A program made the translations under genes and the position numbers. Of a DNA stretch of 64,000 nucleotides, positions 33,226-45,678 are shown piece after piece. Within the stretch, counting starts at the first letter, position 1; each line of letters starts with the position of its first letter. Location: the NCBI GenBank assembly GCA_033030425.1, contig JAUFSD010000016.1, forward strand, positions 1,426,001 to 1,490,000, written 5' to 3'. The notes under the pieces were generated by a model. That model was not told where the DNA came from. It worked only from the letters and a program-made list of their open reading frames with translations, and searched no databases. Source of the DNA: Verpa conica (Eukaryota; Ascomycota; Pezizomycetes; Pezizales; Morchellaceae).

Positions 33226-34309
33226 GACTGTGTGGAGAGAGAGAGGGGGGGATGGTTGTCGGGTACTTTTAACGCAGGATCACGACCTCTGACGACCGTG
33301 GTTGAGCGATGACAAGAGATTGCATAGACACAATGATTACGGGGGGGGGGGTGTATGGGGGGGGGACTTTTGCGGGGAAGTTGTGGGGAAGGCTTGGGGG
33401 CTTGAGAGTAGACACTGGGGGACTGGGACTGTACTGGATACTTGACACTGGATACTGGATACTGGATACTGGGCCATCTAGGGGGGTTTCACGAGGCTCC
33501 GTGGGATTGTCGGTCGGGATGGGATGGATGGGGGGGATGATTGGATTGGACTTGTTACATAACCGTAGAGACACATTACGGAAGGGATGGTAAGCTGGGT
33601 AAGCTGGGATAAGCTGGGATAAGCTGGGGTAGGCACGGGGGAGTAGCCGAGGGGGTGAGTGTATCCTATAGCTGAGTGTATATATGAGTGTGTATATGTA
33701 TGTGTATGTATATATGTATATATGTATGTATATGGTTCAGTCTATAGTCTACGTGATGGGGATGGATGGGATGAGAGAGGGGAGAGGGAGAGGGAGAGGG
33801 ATGGAGAAGAGAGAGGGTAGAGGATAGAGTAGAGGATAGAGGATAGAGGAGAGGATAGAGGAGAGGATAGAACAATGCGACCAGAGAATAAGGGGAGGAT
33901 GAGGGTGAATAGATCATGGTGCAGCCACTCTCCTGTGGCGTTGTTGTGCTGTGTCTGTCTCTCGTTGCTGTCTCTCTCGTTCTCCCTCTGCTCCTCCCCC
34001 ATCCCCCCGGCTATTGCTTTATCCGCCCTTGGTCTCCCCCACATTCCCCGGAATTCTCTATTCCCCCCGACCCCTGTCTTGTCTCGTCTCTCCTTCTGTC
34101 TCCCACACTCCTCTCACCTCCACCTCCACCTCCCACTCCCACCTCTCACCCCCTCCCACCCCCCTCATGTCCATCTCCCGCAAGCCCGCTCATGCCGCTT
34201 CTCACTCATCACATATACCTACACCCGAGGGATGGAACATTGTCCAATATCACCTTCAATAACTTCAGCCTCACTCCCTGGTCCCCCCCGATCTCACAAC
34301 TCCTCCACA
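33226..34309. promoter_or_regulatory. Divergent promoter region with microsatellites and polypurine/polypyrimidine tracts
   Basis: About 1.08 kb separates the start codons of the divergent pair. It contains ACTGGAT/ACTGGAC repeats (about 33420-33475), GGGATAAGCT repeats (33595-33630), TATGTATA-rich sequence (33675-33735), a long purine tract with GAGGATAGA units (33775-33870) and a long pyrimidine tract (33930-34160). Such tracts are usual nucleosome-excluding features of fungal promoters. I did not find a clear palindromic QutA-type binding site. Confidence 0.6.
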
Positions 34310-37108
34310 ATGAAGCGGAAACTTGCTGAGATTGCTGGGCTCGATGGCCAACGTCCTCGTTCCCCCCTTGGCAGCCCTGCTCCTCCTGCTCCCTCTAGAC
34401 GTCACACCCCAATCTCCACCCAAGTGCCCCCCCGTCCCCGCAGCTTTCCTGCAAATGCATCCATTGCCCTGATAGGCTTACGCGGTGTCGGCAAATCAAC
34501 AATCGGTGTCATCGTCTCGTCCACCCTCCGTCGCCGTCTTATCGATGCGGACATGCACTTTGTTGCCATCACCGGCATGGCCGCTGCCCAGTATGCCATT
34601 GCCCACGGCTGGCCCGCCTACCGTGCAAAGGAGGCTGAAATCCTTGCCGATATCCTGCGTGAGTACGATACCGGGGCGGTCATCGTCTGTTCTAGCGGCT
34701 GTGTCGAAAAGTCAAACTCCCGTGCCCTGCTACGCGCCTGGATGGAGCGACATCCCGTCGTGCATATCGTCCGACACGAAAAGGAGATTGAGGCGTATCT
34801 ACGGCCCCAATCGTCCGGTGCCACCCCTCACCTCGCTCAGTCTACTTCCTCGGCGCACGTCCTCCGGAGGCTTTCGGCCTGTCGAGAGCCCATGTACTCT
34901 GCGTGCTCGAACTTTGAATTCTACAACCTGTGGGACAAGCGCCAGGTGCCGACGGTCGCTCCGGGAAAATCTTCTCCCTCGCCCCCGACATTGAAAAAGG
35001 TCGAGCAGGACTTTCTCCGTCTCCTCAACTTTGCCTTTCAGCAAGAGATGGCGCCTTTGATTGTCTGGGACCGCAACAGCCCTCACCCGGCTTCTGCTGC
35101 TGCATCAACCGCACTCGAGGACCGGCTATACACCTATGCCCTCATACTGCCCCCCAACGCTTCCTTTGGCCCCATTGACTGCGGCCGGATCGACCTCGAA
35201 GAGCTAGGTGCCACGGTCGAGGCCTTTGACCTCAGGATTGACTACCTGCTTCACTCGGGCATGCTGCTAACCGGATCGGATGAGAAGACCAATTTCACCG
35301 ATCTGCGCTTCGTATCGGTGCAGTTTGCAAACGTCCGGAGACACTCCAACCTCCCCATCATCTACCACGTCGGCACTCTCAGCCAGGATGGATGCTTCCC
35401 CTCTCGTCCCGGTGATCCTCGGAGTGAGGATGATTATTTTAACCTTCTCTACCACGGTCTCCGTTTGGGTGCGGAGTATCTTGTTGTCGAGCTCCAGTAC
35501 AGCGACCACCGTATACGAGATTTAATCGCATCGAAAGGTGGAACCAAGATCATTGGTTCGTATCATGAATCAAAGGCGGGCAATGATTGGGATGGACCGG
35601 AAAGGAAAAGAGTCTATGATCGTGCGGCACAGCTTGGGTGCGATATTGTAAGGCTGAGTCAAAAGGCGACAAGTCTCGGTGATAATTTCGCTGCGATTGC
35701 TTTTGCGTGGGATATCAAGAAGAGGAGAGACGCTGCCGCTTCTGAGAGGAGAACTAGTGGTGGTGGTGGTGCTGCTATAGCACAGCCGCCTAATCTACCA
35801 CCGTTGTGTGCATTCAATACTGGAAAGTTGGGGAAAATGTCACGTTTCATGAATCGAGTACTTTCTCCTGTTACCCATCCACTTCTCATTGAATATCAGA
35901 AGGAACAACAGTCAAATCAACTAGGCTCTGTTGAAGAGGATGTGGAGATAACACCACGGGAGGCACTTGCCGCTATCCATGCGTGCTCGATTATACCACG
36001 CCGCCAATTCTGCATTTTCGGATCTGCAATTACCCATTCCCTCTCTCCTGCCATGCACAATGCTGCCTACGCAGAGTATGGTCTCCCCCATAACTACCGT
36101 ATCCAGCAAGCAGCGTCCATCAACGAGCTACTTCACATTGTTCAAGATCCCAGCTTTGGCGGCGCATCCATCACTCTCCCCTTCAAACTCGAGATCATCC
36201 CATTGTTGCACAGCATATCAGATCATGCCCGTGCCATCGGTGCTGTCAACACCATTGTTCCAATCCGCTCAGATGGTGGTGACGGTCTGCAGTCTAGTCT
36301 TCACGGAGATAACACGGACTGGATTGGTATAAGGACGTGCGCTCTCCGGTATCTCACCCCTGTCAACGCCATTACGGCTCGGACAAGTGCCCTCGTTGTT
36401 GGTGCTGGTGGAATGGCGCGAGCAGCAGTCTATGCTCTCCAGAAGCTAGGTGTAGAGAACATCTTCATATATGGGCGTTCGGTCGGTCGTGCCGCCGATC
36501 TAGCACAGTACTTTAACAGTCGCTCCCGTAGTGGTAGCCTGGCTGTTGCTTCACAAACCGCGCGGAGCTCTCCAACCGGTGATGGTGGCCTGCCCTCTGG
36601 TGCGTCAAGTCCAGTGAATACGGGTAGGAGTATAGTTCGTGTTATCCCGTCCCTAGAGAATCGATGGCCCGAGGACTTTTGGCTGCCGAGTATTGTCGTT
36701 AGTTGTATTCCTGCGCACAGTATTCAAGGGGCACCGCCGGCAAATTTTACGTTACCCGAGGCGTGGCTGGGGAGTCCGACGGGTGGTGTTTGTGTCGAGG
36801 TATGTCCCTTCTTCCCCTGGTTAACACAAAATCTAATCTATCATCAGCTTGCATATAAACCTCGTATAACACCCCTCCTTCATCAGGTTAGGGCCCTTGC
36901 GCACAAAGGGTGGATAGGCGTCGATGGGCTGGAAGTGCTACCGGAACAGGGTTATGCGCAGTTTGAGCTATTTATTGGGCGGCAAGCGCCGCGAAAGGTT
37001 ATGAGGGAGGCCGTGGAAGCTGCTTATTCGCAGGCGCACGCCATTGCGGTACATGGAATGACTCCAAGTAGCAATGATATATCAAAAGGGGGGTGGGCTG
37101 TCAGTTAG
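34310..37108 (+). CDS. Quinate repressor-like protein (QutR/QA-1S): shikimate kinase-, dehydroquinase- and shikimate dehydrogenase-like modules
   Basis: The start at 34310 (CACAATG) is chosen over upstream ATGs because the sequence before it is a pyrimidine-rich leader. A 48-nt in-frame intron (36800-36847, GTATGT...CAG) splits CVE from LAYKP, leaving about 916 residues. Order: a proline-rich N-terminus; a shikimate-kinase-like domain with Walker A GLRGVGKST near residues 56-64; a type I dehydroquinase-like domain; a shikimate-dehydrogenase-like domain with SLSPAMHN, SITLPFK, GDNTDW and GAGGMARA. In the dehydroquinase module the catalytic His of GSYHES is present, but DIVRLSQ has Arg where the Schiff-base Lys normally sits, so activity is probably lost. 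This matches the pathway repressor derived from the AROM C-terminal half, which senses quinate-pathway metabolites and inhibits the activator. The divergent neighbour fits that partner. Confidence 0.88.
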   Translation: MKRKLAEIAGLDGQRPRSPLGSPAPPAPSRRHTPISTQVPPRPRSFPANASIALIGLRGVGKSTIGVIVSSTLRRRLIDADMHFVAITGMAAAQYAIAHGWPAYRAKEAEILADILREYDTGAVIVCSSGCVEKSNSRALLRAWMERHPVVHIVRHEKEIEAYLRPQSSGATPHLAQSTSSAHVLRRLSACREPMYSACSNFEFYNLWDKRQVPTVAPGKSSPSPPTLKKVEQDFLRLLNFAFQQEMAPLIVWDRNSPHPASAAASTALEDRLYTYALILPPNASFGPIDCGRIDLEELGATVEAFDLRIDYLLHSGMLLTGSDEKTNFTDLRFVSVQFANVRRHSNLPIIYHVGTLSQDGCFPSRPGDPRSEDDYFNLLYHGLRLGAEYLVVELQYSDHRIRDLIASKGGTKIIGSYHESKAGNDWDGPERKRVYDRAAQLGCDIVRLSQKATSLGDNFAAIAFAWDIKKRRDAAASERRTSGGGGAAIAQPPNLPPLCAFNTGKLGKMSRFMNRVLSPVTHPLLIEYQKEQQSNQLGSVEEDVEITPREALAAIHACSIIPRRQFCIFGSAITHSLSPAMHNAAYAEYGLPHNYRIQQAASINELLHIVQDPSFGGASITLPFKLEIIPLLHSISDHARAIGAVNTIVPIRSDGGDGLQSSLHGDNTDWIGIRTCALRYLTPVNAITARTSALVVGAGGMARAAVYALQKLGVENIFIYGRSVGRAADLAQYFNSRSRSGSLAVASQTARSSPTGDGGLPSGASSPVNTGRSIVRVIPSLENRWPEDFWLPSIVVSCIPAHSIQGAPPANFTLPEAWLGSPTGGVCVEVCPFFPWLTQNLIYHQLAYKPRITPLLHQVRALAHKGWIGVDGLEVLPEQGYAQFELFIGRQAPRKVMREAVEAAYSQAHAIAVHGMTPSSNDISKGGWAVS

Positions 37109-40100
37109 TGACGGATATGTACAGATTTTGTTTTTTATTTTGTTTATGTGGAGTAATGTGAGGGATTGTAAATAGGTAAAGGTTACAAGGCAAAAGCGGT
37201 AATCTTCCATTAGGGTTTTTGGAGGTTTCATTTGTGTTTTTGTTATGGCGTGGTCTTGTATTAGGGAAGCTGAATTATATCTACTGATTATATGAGAACA
37301 CCACCCTGGGGGATTATCCTTCTTTAGTGTTGCCCCGGAAGTTGGCTAATCCGATAGACTAATTCATATATAAGCAGGTACCCGTTTCGGAAGAAGATAC
37401 TCCAGGTAGATTACAAGTCTTGTACACACCACCCATTTGGGCGGTGTACCAGGGTCTACAACCCTCTAAACGGAACCAAAGTTTATTTTTAGTCAGCCTA
37501 GACTTTCTTTTGTGCTTGATAATTCCTCGCCCGGCCAGGGTTGCTATATGCTGCCATCGGTATGGGTAAGGTTGAGGCCGAAGCATAGGGAGGGGGGCCA
37601 AAGTGGCTTGGCGTAATTTATATAGAGTACTTATTGGAGGGGCTGTTTGGGGAGGAATGTGGTCTTAGCTATGGTCATAATGATAGGTAGGGTTTTGGAT
37701 TTTAGATGGGGGTTGACTTGGTACTGAGGTTATTCTTGCTATAGTTGTCTATATACGGTTAGTGCGTCTTTTAGGAGGGAGTAGTAGTCGCGAGTTAGTA
37801 TTGGGTGTCTGAGTTGGCTATTAATTTCATAGGGCATAGTAGGTTGATTATAGCCATATAGGTGTAGCTAATTACAACATGATAAGATCTCGTATTTTTC
37901 TAAACAGCTTCTATGCTTGTTCAATACCAAATCTAGAATAAATGTAGTAAGACTCACTAGAGCTAAGATTTCAACGAGTTATTATTTCTATTCTATTCGT
38001 AGTATTCCCGGCGGTGGGCTTTACGTAGGAGAAGCGGAAAGGGGCATTAGGCTCGATAATCAACAAGTTTACTTATTGGGCCTAGTTTTCTACTAATTGT
38101 AATCTTGGTGATAGTAAGCACAAGGGTTTTATCGACTGGTGTTATATGGATCTTTGCTTAGTTTTTGCGTAAGTGATTTATCTCAGCCTGGCTGCCGGCT
38201 ATACAAGAGGTTAGCTCCACATCTCAAGAGTCTGGTTTAAAAGACTGAGTATTTCATGTATTTACGACTAATTGATTCATTAACTGGGCATTTCATGTTC
38301 AGTAACTCATAGTCAACATACGCATGCGTGTTGCGATCGTTGTCGACTGGCGGATGAAAGTGTCACCGTTTGTGGTATTACTCATTGAAGATTAGTCTCA
38401 ATCTTGTCTACAAGCTTTGATCTCTAGGAGATACGTAAAAGCCGTCTTTGTGTGGATAGGGATAAGTGTAAGGTGTAGTATAGACTGAAGCTTCTCGGGC
38501 GTCTATTGCCCGATTTTCCGTCAAAGGAGGATATTATTGGGGTTAGGACTTGCTTAAGTTGGTATCACATCTGGAGAACCAGCATCTAAAGTTATCTTAT
38601 TCACTGTCACTAGGGTGATCATAGCGGTGTTCGAATGACACTCCATGACTGGGAACCCCAAACACACTTAGGTTCGTTTCACTAACCCGGGAATCCAGTA
38701 CGTTTTTGATTAGACAATATAATTTTCTTGATTTCTATAACCGAGCTGCCTATACTAAAGGCGTGCGTAAGCCCAACCCACAATTATATATTTTCCGGCA
38801 ATACTCATTCCTCAAGCTAATGTTGGTACCAGGTAAGTTTTCTCCACTTTTTCTATGGCGTTGTGGGGAAACAGATAGTTAGTCTAAGTGACAGCCGAGT
38901 TAACCGGTATTGGCGGCAGATCCGGGGTAGGTGTAAATTCTTCAGGAGGGTCCTTCTGTGAGTTATACCGGAATTGGTCTAGAGGCGCTCCGGCTGGGCG
39001 GAGCTTTGCATAGCCTTCCTCAAACTAGCTACCCTCGTACCTGCTTTGTCCAACTTCGGTTATCATGTTTAGAATGCATGTATATTTGTTGGCCCTGTGA
39101 TGTTCAGGCTAGAAATTTGTATACGGAATCCCTTTGCACGTTGAATATCTTTGGCATGGTGACGAATAACTAATTGGATTCATATAGCTCATTAGCTACT
39201 ACCTATACCGAAACCTAGAGCTGTAGTTCGGGCTAATAACGCAATTCTCGATTTGAAGAATTTTCTTATAGTCATTAGATCGGACCATACCTATTTTGAA
39301 CATCGCCGAGGTTTCTAGCTTGCCTTACATAGATATGAATCTAGATTTGATAGATTGTTCCCCGCTTGACGTACTAGTGCGACGGGCCAAGCTTTGCAAT
39401 AAGCACCACGGACCCCTGTCACGTAAAAATTCTATGGGTTTCATCACAACTTGCAATGCGATGTCTATCCTACTATGCTCAACCGTAAACAATCCCCCTA
39501 TGGAGGGCGCACTTGGCAGAAAGTGAGGGTAGGTAAATGCCCACGGTGGTGATTAATGATATGTATCGCTCCATGAGCCAACAGAGTGATTACTATACCC
39601 CGCAAACCATCTGTGTAACTCAGCTCTTCGGAAAGGTAGCCCGGGTACCTGGCAAACGGGGATGACGGTGATCTTTCCTATGGTTCGGGAATAATCTTGG
39701 CGAGCCGCGAGACCCACGTTTCGGAGTATTTCATGCCGGAGAACAAACGAGTGATGGGGAACAATTCCTAGTAAGTAGCTAAGCATCAGGTATTATTTCT
39801 AGAAAGATTTGACAATAGGGGCAAATTAAAGGCGTGGACTAGGGGTTTTGTCGTCTGTGTTAAAGTGTACCCCGCCAAGGCTAAAGGTAAGCTTACTTGG
39901 CGACCACAGGGCTAGGGGTAATTTATATGAGACTCTTGGAAGACTCTGAGCTGGGTACTCAGCTACTCCATCGGCTTCCTTGCCGCAGCCTTCAGCCTTC
40001 AATACTGGTCGAGAGCGTATACTTCTCCATACAGGCAGAAAATTGGTCTGCAAATACTTATTACAGAGATGCCTTGTATGGAAAAATGCTTGATTAATAC

Positions 40101-40611
40101 CCGGCTTAGTACGTGTAATATTCCCCACAAAAGCACAATAAATACCCTTGTCACATCTGACAAGTCCCCCGCAGTTCGGAATACGGATTGCAGTGCCGTT
40201 GGCAGGCCCAATTGGCACCGAGAATATTCATGGGTTCCTGCGTCGTGACGCACTACTGAGCTCTTGCAGGGGAGGGTACGTGAACTCACGGGGATAGTAT
40301 CAGACTTCACAGTGGGCTAGGATCAAGGCTGACAGTAAACAAAGTGTTTCCCCTTCATCAACCCCCGGCAACAGTACTTGCTCACACGATGGGTCCGAGC
40401 TGGAATGTGGAATTTTGTCGTATTCCTCAATGGATATAAAGATGCTATGGTGGCCCTGAAGATTCTCTCAATCACCAGGTATCACCGCCGACAATCTTTC
40501 TCTACTTACCAAACGCTTTCTTCGTAGCGTTTTTTCCTTCTTTCTTGAGTTCTGCGTCCGGCTAGGTTACCGTCGCCTTTACTTTGCCCTGGGTTGGCTT
40601 GATTACACAAA
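37109..40611. other. Intergenic region upstream of the lyase gene
   Basis: About 3.5 kb with no supported gene, repeat or RNA. Short minus-strand ORFs near 39826-40310 overlap one another in different frames and look accidental. A TATA-like GATATAAAG at about 40433-40441, some 175 bases before the lyase start codon, may be its core promoter. Confidence 0.5.
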
Positions 40612-42353
40612 ATGTTACTTAAATCTCTCTTTGGCGCCGCCGCCTTCCTGTCGGCGACCGCATTTGCTGCCTTTGGCGTTACTGATTCTGGTACCCAATT
40701 GACTGTCGATACTGCCGGTGGATTGGTGTTCAAGGTCTCCAAGTCTACTGGTGACATTGTCTCCTTGGTGTACAATAGCATCGAGTGCCAGGACTCCGCC
40801 AAGTACTCTCACATTAGTTCAGGGCTTGGATCTTCCAATGTCGTTGCGACTACCTCAGGGTCCTACATCAAGATTACCGTTACCACGGATACCTTGATTC
40901 ACTACTACATGGCAAAGGTGGGACTAAAGGCTTTGTTTCGTCTTTGAGGAATTTATAAACTGATTTTTTATAGTCTGGTGACCCAATTGTCTACATGGCG
41001 ACCTACATCACTGCAGAGCCTAGCGTCGGTGAATTGCGATTCATTGCCAGGCTCAAGAAGTCTGCTCTCCCTAACGGCGTCACTGCAGCTGATGTCGAGG
41101 GTGGTACTGCTATTGAGGGATCTGATGTCTTCCTTGTCGATGGACAAACTCGCAGCAAGTTCTACTCCAGCAAGCGCTTTATCGAGGATCAAGTCCATTG
41201 CGTTACTGGTACCGGAGTTGGTGCATGTATGGTCATTCCTGGATATTCCTACGAATCGTCCAGCGGTGGACCGTGAGTACTGCCCTTTTACATAATCTTT
41301 CAATTGAATAACCACTGACCCCCATTAGTTTCTTCCGTGATATCGACAACCAAGGTAGCACTCAACAAGAACTCTACTTCTACATGAACTCAGGCCATGT
41401 CCAAACCGAAGCTTTCCGCATGGGTCTGCACGGCCCTTACGGTCTTGTTTTCACATCCGGTGGAACTGCCTCCAGCACCCTTGACTTTAGCTGGATGAGC
41501 TCCCTCTCTCTTTCCGGGTTTGTCGCCACTTCCGGCCGTGGCTACGTTTCCGGTACTGTCAGTGGTGTTACCTCCGACGGTGTTGTCCACTGGAAGAACA
41601 GCGCTGCCCAGTACTGGACATCTTCAACCGGCTCTTTTACCTCCCCAGCCATGAAGCCCGGTACTTATGACATGATTCTGTACAACGGTGAATACCAGGT
41701 TGCCTCTACCACTGTTACCGTCACTGCTGGATCTACCACGAGCAAGTCTATTACCGCCACTGCTGGCACTGCAAGCGTCGTATTCCGAATTGGCGCTGTT
41801 GACGGAAAGCCTACTGGCTTCAAGAATGCTGCCAACCAGCTCTATATGCATCCAACCGACACCCGCATGTCTTCATGGGCCGCTACCACCTTCACCTGGG
41901 GTTCTTCAAGTACTGCTGATTTCCCAATGGCCCAGGTCAAGAATGTCAATGACCCGACCACTATCAAGGTCACCTTGACCGCTGCTCAGGTTACTGCTGC
42001 CAGGACCCTGAAGATCTATACTACCCTGAGTTTTGCGGGTGGACGTCCTTCAATTGTTTTCAACAGCTACACCCCGAGCACTCCTGCTGCACCAACCAAG
42101 ATCGATTCCCGCGGTTTGACTAGAGGCGCTTATCGTGGATATGGCGAAGTATATAGCTTTGCTATTCCTGCTGCCCAATTGATTGCTGGAACAAATACCA
42201 TTACTATCAGCTGTGCATCGGGAAGCACAGGCGATGGATTTTTGAACCCTAATGTGAGTTGCAGATTTTACAACCCTAACCTACCGAATATTTGGACTTA
42301 TGCTAATGTTTGGTGGGTGATAGTTTATTTACGATTCGATAGAACTTTTCTAA
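40612..42353 (+). CDS. rglA: Secreted rhamnogalacturonate lyase (polysaccharide lyase family 4), 4 exons
   Basis: Exons are 40612-40917, 40974-41272, 41329-42253 and 42324-42353, giving 519 residues, close to the roughly 527 of characterised fungal enzymes. The N-terminal signal peptide is [19 protein letters not shown]. The catalytic N-terminal domain starts [20 protein letters not shown] and includes [18 protein letters not shown] and [10 protein letters not shown]...[12 protein letters not shown]. The fibronectin-like middle domain ([29 protein letters not shown]) and C-terminal carbohydrate-binding-like domain ([16 protein letters not shown]) follow. The tiny last exon encodes FIYDSIELF, the expected family ending. 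The enzyme cleaves the rhamnose-galacturonate backbone of pectin outside the cell by beta-elimination. All introns have GT...TAG ends. The gene symbol follows the Aspergillus family name. Confidence 0.93.
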
Positions 42354-42729
42354 GCGACTCAGCAATACCATATTTCGTTGGGCAGAAGTGTTTTTATAGT
42401 CTTAGTTTCTCTTACGAGGTTTTTTACTTTGTGTATTTGTATTTTATAGTTTGGAAGGCATTGCCGTTTTTATGGAAGCCAAAAAGGGAAATAAAATCTA
42501 GCTCTCCTATATACCGCATCCCTAGAACAGACACATCTGAATGTGAATTTATCTCCAATACAGGTATAAAATTATAAACTATAACGAGCGCATATGGAGA
42601 TAATAATTATGTCATTATCGCTTGGGAGGTCGTCTCACCATGTTAGGATAGTATAGCCTTTTTTATCTTCCTAAGTATTTTTTATTTTAGATTTGAGAAG
42701 GTCCCTGGAGTACATCAACCATATACAAT

Positions 42730-43814
42730 CTATGACGACTTGCCGGCTTCTAGGTCATTCTTCCCCATTAACCTTTTCCGGCGACACTTACTCCGATGTA
42801 TTAAGGTCACCACCAAGTTCCACAAAAAGAGAACGACAAATAATAACAATGCAATGAAAGACCCAATGACCACGATCACAATTGAAATTACCCCAAAGAC
42901 ATAGCTAATATCCTCAAATAACGACTTGTTCTTTGCTGAAGCGCCCGTTTGCGGCGTGGCAAGAACGACTTGCATACCGGTCAAGATGATCGTTAGGAAA
43001 GCAAATAGCAAGAGTAGCCATCCGAAATTCTTTTGGAAGAAGTGGTTGTATTTGGTATGGACGGTGTGGTATCCCCTGACCTTCCCTCTACAGAACCTGT
43101 AGATCTGGTTTAGTCGGCCTAAACGGAGTTCGCCGTACCGGTATCGTTTATTGACATTGTGAACCGTAATCTTCCTGATATCTGCGCTGAGTTTGCACCA
43201 CGTCGGCCAGTCTATTTCTTCCGGGATAAGTCCTTCCTCGACCGCTATTTTGTGATCGCTCTTGTAAAGAATGAGCTTTGAGTACGAAAGTAGAAACCCG
43301 CATGCCAATTCGTACAACTCCTCATCATTAGATTTACAGATGTGTTCGTTAAAAAACTCCCAGTCAAGTAGGTACTCTGGTAAAGGCTTGATAAAGATCG
43401 TAAAGTCGAACCATACTAAATGTAGTCCAGGCTTTTCGGTAATGACTATGGTTCGAAGCATCGTTTTTTGCCGATGGAGAGTATTGACATTTCCGGGCCG
43501 CCCAACCCACCATAGATGCTTGTGAATTTTGTTTAATCTCTTGACACTGAGATCATCATGTAGCTCTTCTTTAATACTCTTCCGGAAGATCCTGTGCCAA
43601 GCAAGTGGGGGCTTCAACTGGGGTATAGGCGACGCGGGTGAGGTATCCCCTGCATTTTTAATTAGTCGAGCGTTGGGAATGAATTTGAGATAGGGACTAT
43701 ACGAGCTATACTACCAGACGCTGAACTTGGAGTGACATTAGGGGTTTGTTGGATGGTATCGACTGCTCTTGTTGTGTAGGTTCCACTGTAGGGTACCGGC
43801 CGCCTGACTGGCAT
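42730..43814 (-). CDS. DUF6601-family membrane protein, 2 exons
   Basis: Exon 1 (43814-43703) and exon 2 (43649-42730) join across a 53-nt intron with a GACTAAT branch-like site, giving about 343 residues. Hallmarks are LNKIHKHLWWVGRPG, then LHLVWFDFTIFIKPLPEYLL, ELRLGRLNQIYRF, and two C-terminal membrane segments (NFGWLLLLFAFLTIILTGMQVVLA and FGVISIVIVVIGSFIALLLF) ending in a basic cytosolic tail. The pattern matches the fungal DUF6601 family as I remember it; its function is not known. The short N-terminal exon is inferred from splice signals and phase and is less certain than the rest. It is convergent with the lyase gene, with about 375 bp between stop codons. Confidence 0.8.
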
Positions 43815-45678
43815 AGGTGATATAGGGTGGGGAGGATCCATAAGGTTAAGGTTGAAATGGTCGGGAGTTTAAAGCTTGGGCGAGTTTGTACCTTGATGGT
43901 GATAAAGTCGAAAATTAGGCGCCTTGCTAGGAGGGTGACAGCGTGTCTGCACGAGAAGATCTCGGAAAAGAGGTATCCGTGTAACAGTTTGGGAGTTACA
44001 AACAGGGAAGTGATATGAACGCCACAAGGTTTCTCCTGCATGCCGCGTCTAGAGCAGCAACTTGAAGCGAAGATTCCGATTAGCGCGATACTTGATTGTT
44101 AGCCGCCTCATTACTATAGTTTACTGTGTATTAAAGTAGGCGATTTACACGAGTAGGGCCGCAGTGTATACGGCCTGGGTGTACCCCTCTAGATTTGGGA
44201 ATTGTCCTTCACGATCCATGTTATTGTTTTATGCCATGGTAGAAAAGCAAAAGCCGTGTCGACCAATGGTGGTCTACAGGGGCCTGTACCCTAAACCATC
44301 ATAACGAAACTGTGAAAATCAAAAATTCGTATTTAATACAAGCTAGAACTACATAAGCACCATAAGCCTACAAGGTGTTAACTAGGAAGTAGGTTAAATT
44401 TTAATAAACCAGAAAGTAATGAATTTTATTAGGAAATAGAAACTATATATACTACATGATATTGACTTGAACCTAGATATTCACCTAAAAGGATTTGAGG
44501 GGGCAATGGATGAGATAAAAATAGATCTAGAAAAATAGAAAATATATAATACCTAGAGTAAGAATGTAGGGGGGTAAATCCTTCAAGCTACGCTCTTCTG
44601 TCTTTGACTATGCACAATATTAGTTTACTATTGGTGGTCACTACCCTGAACAGTGATTAAAGGGGCGCACTTAAGAAATATATCTCCAAGGAGGTTCTGC
44701 CAAGCCAAGAAATAAGGGAAAGCCTTGCCCCCGCCCAGCAAAATATAATATTTGGCTTATTGGTACTGTATAGACCTAACTATTATTCTTAGTCTGGCAT
44801 CCTCGAAAATTTTGTTTTTCGTTTTCACAATTTCGTTGTTGTAATTGTTTCGGCGGTATAGACCCCCGTAAAGGTTAGCTTTCTGAAGCCTCAGTATAAT
44901 TTATGTACTTCAATGAGATTTCTTCAATTCAAGGTAGGGATCGTGAGAGTGCCTCCTGTGGACATCATGGCGTTATAACTATAGAGTTAGCACATAACAA
45001 AGTATGGTAATATTTTAAATGGTACGTATATCAATAGTAAGCAGTGTTTTTAAAGGGGCAGTCCATCCGTTATAAGGCTAAGACTGGACACCCTATAATT
45101 TTGTAGTCCGTCCTGTCCTGTGCTAAAAACGCTCTAGGGCCCAAACCATGAGGACGCATGAGGCCCCACAGGCCGCCAAGACATCAGGGCTAGGGTTTTC
45201 TTTTTAAGACTTCATAATTGGGCTGCATTGATGCCCTATTTGAATGAATTAATCATGAGTACATGAGTACATGATGCCCTATTTGTGAAATTTACCTATA
45301 TTGTTTTTGAAAGTATAATAAGAACGACTTGGCATGGTTTATAGGGCTTTACGGTCACTATAGCATGGGCAACCTCGCCCTGGACGGACTATATAACACA
45401 GGCCGTCTCATTTTAAGGTTGCGATTGGGACCCATAAGACCTCTATAGCGGCGCTGGACAGTTGGGAATACTGCCTGGAGACCGTATGCTACTTTCAAAG
45501 AGATGGTCTTGTAAGAATATCTTAGCCCTACGTCTTGACTCATTTGTGATTAACTCATTTATTCAGGTGATTATCTAAACCTAGTCCTATCGCTTGACAT
45601 GCTTCTTCTGCCTATAACCGCTAATGATAGTGCTGTTAATTTTAATACACTATAGGAGAGTAATAATAATTGAATAAG
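43815..45678. other. Intergenic region
   Basis: No gene is supported. An open minus-strand frame at 43706-44041 overlaps the first exon of the DUF6601 gene in another frame and carries no recognisable domain. A weak inverted pair (GTAGTCCGTCC near 45103, GGACGGACTA near 45383) may mark an old element. Confidence 0.4.

Noticed and set aside
33875..34309. N-terminal extension of the repressor-like gene from an ATG at 33875
   Set aside because: The added 145 residues are a low-complexity translation of a pyrimidine-rich leader; the ATG at 34310 has good context and leads directly into the expected domain.
39826..40310. Minus-strand ORFs upstream of the lyase
   Set aside because: Two frames overlap with no family signal or introns; they are treated as chance frames in intergenic DNA.
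43706..44041. 111-codon minus-strand frame
   Set aside because: It overlaps the better-supported first exon of the DUF6601 gene in another frame and shows no motif.
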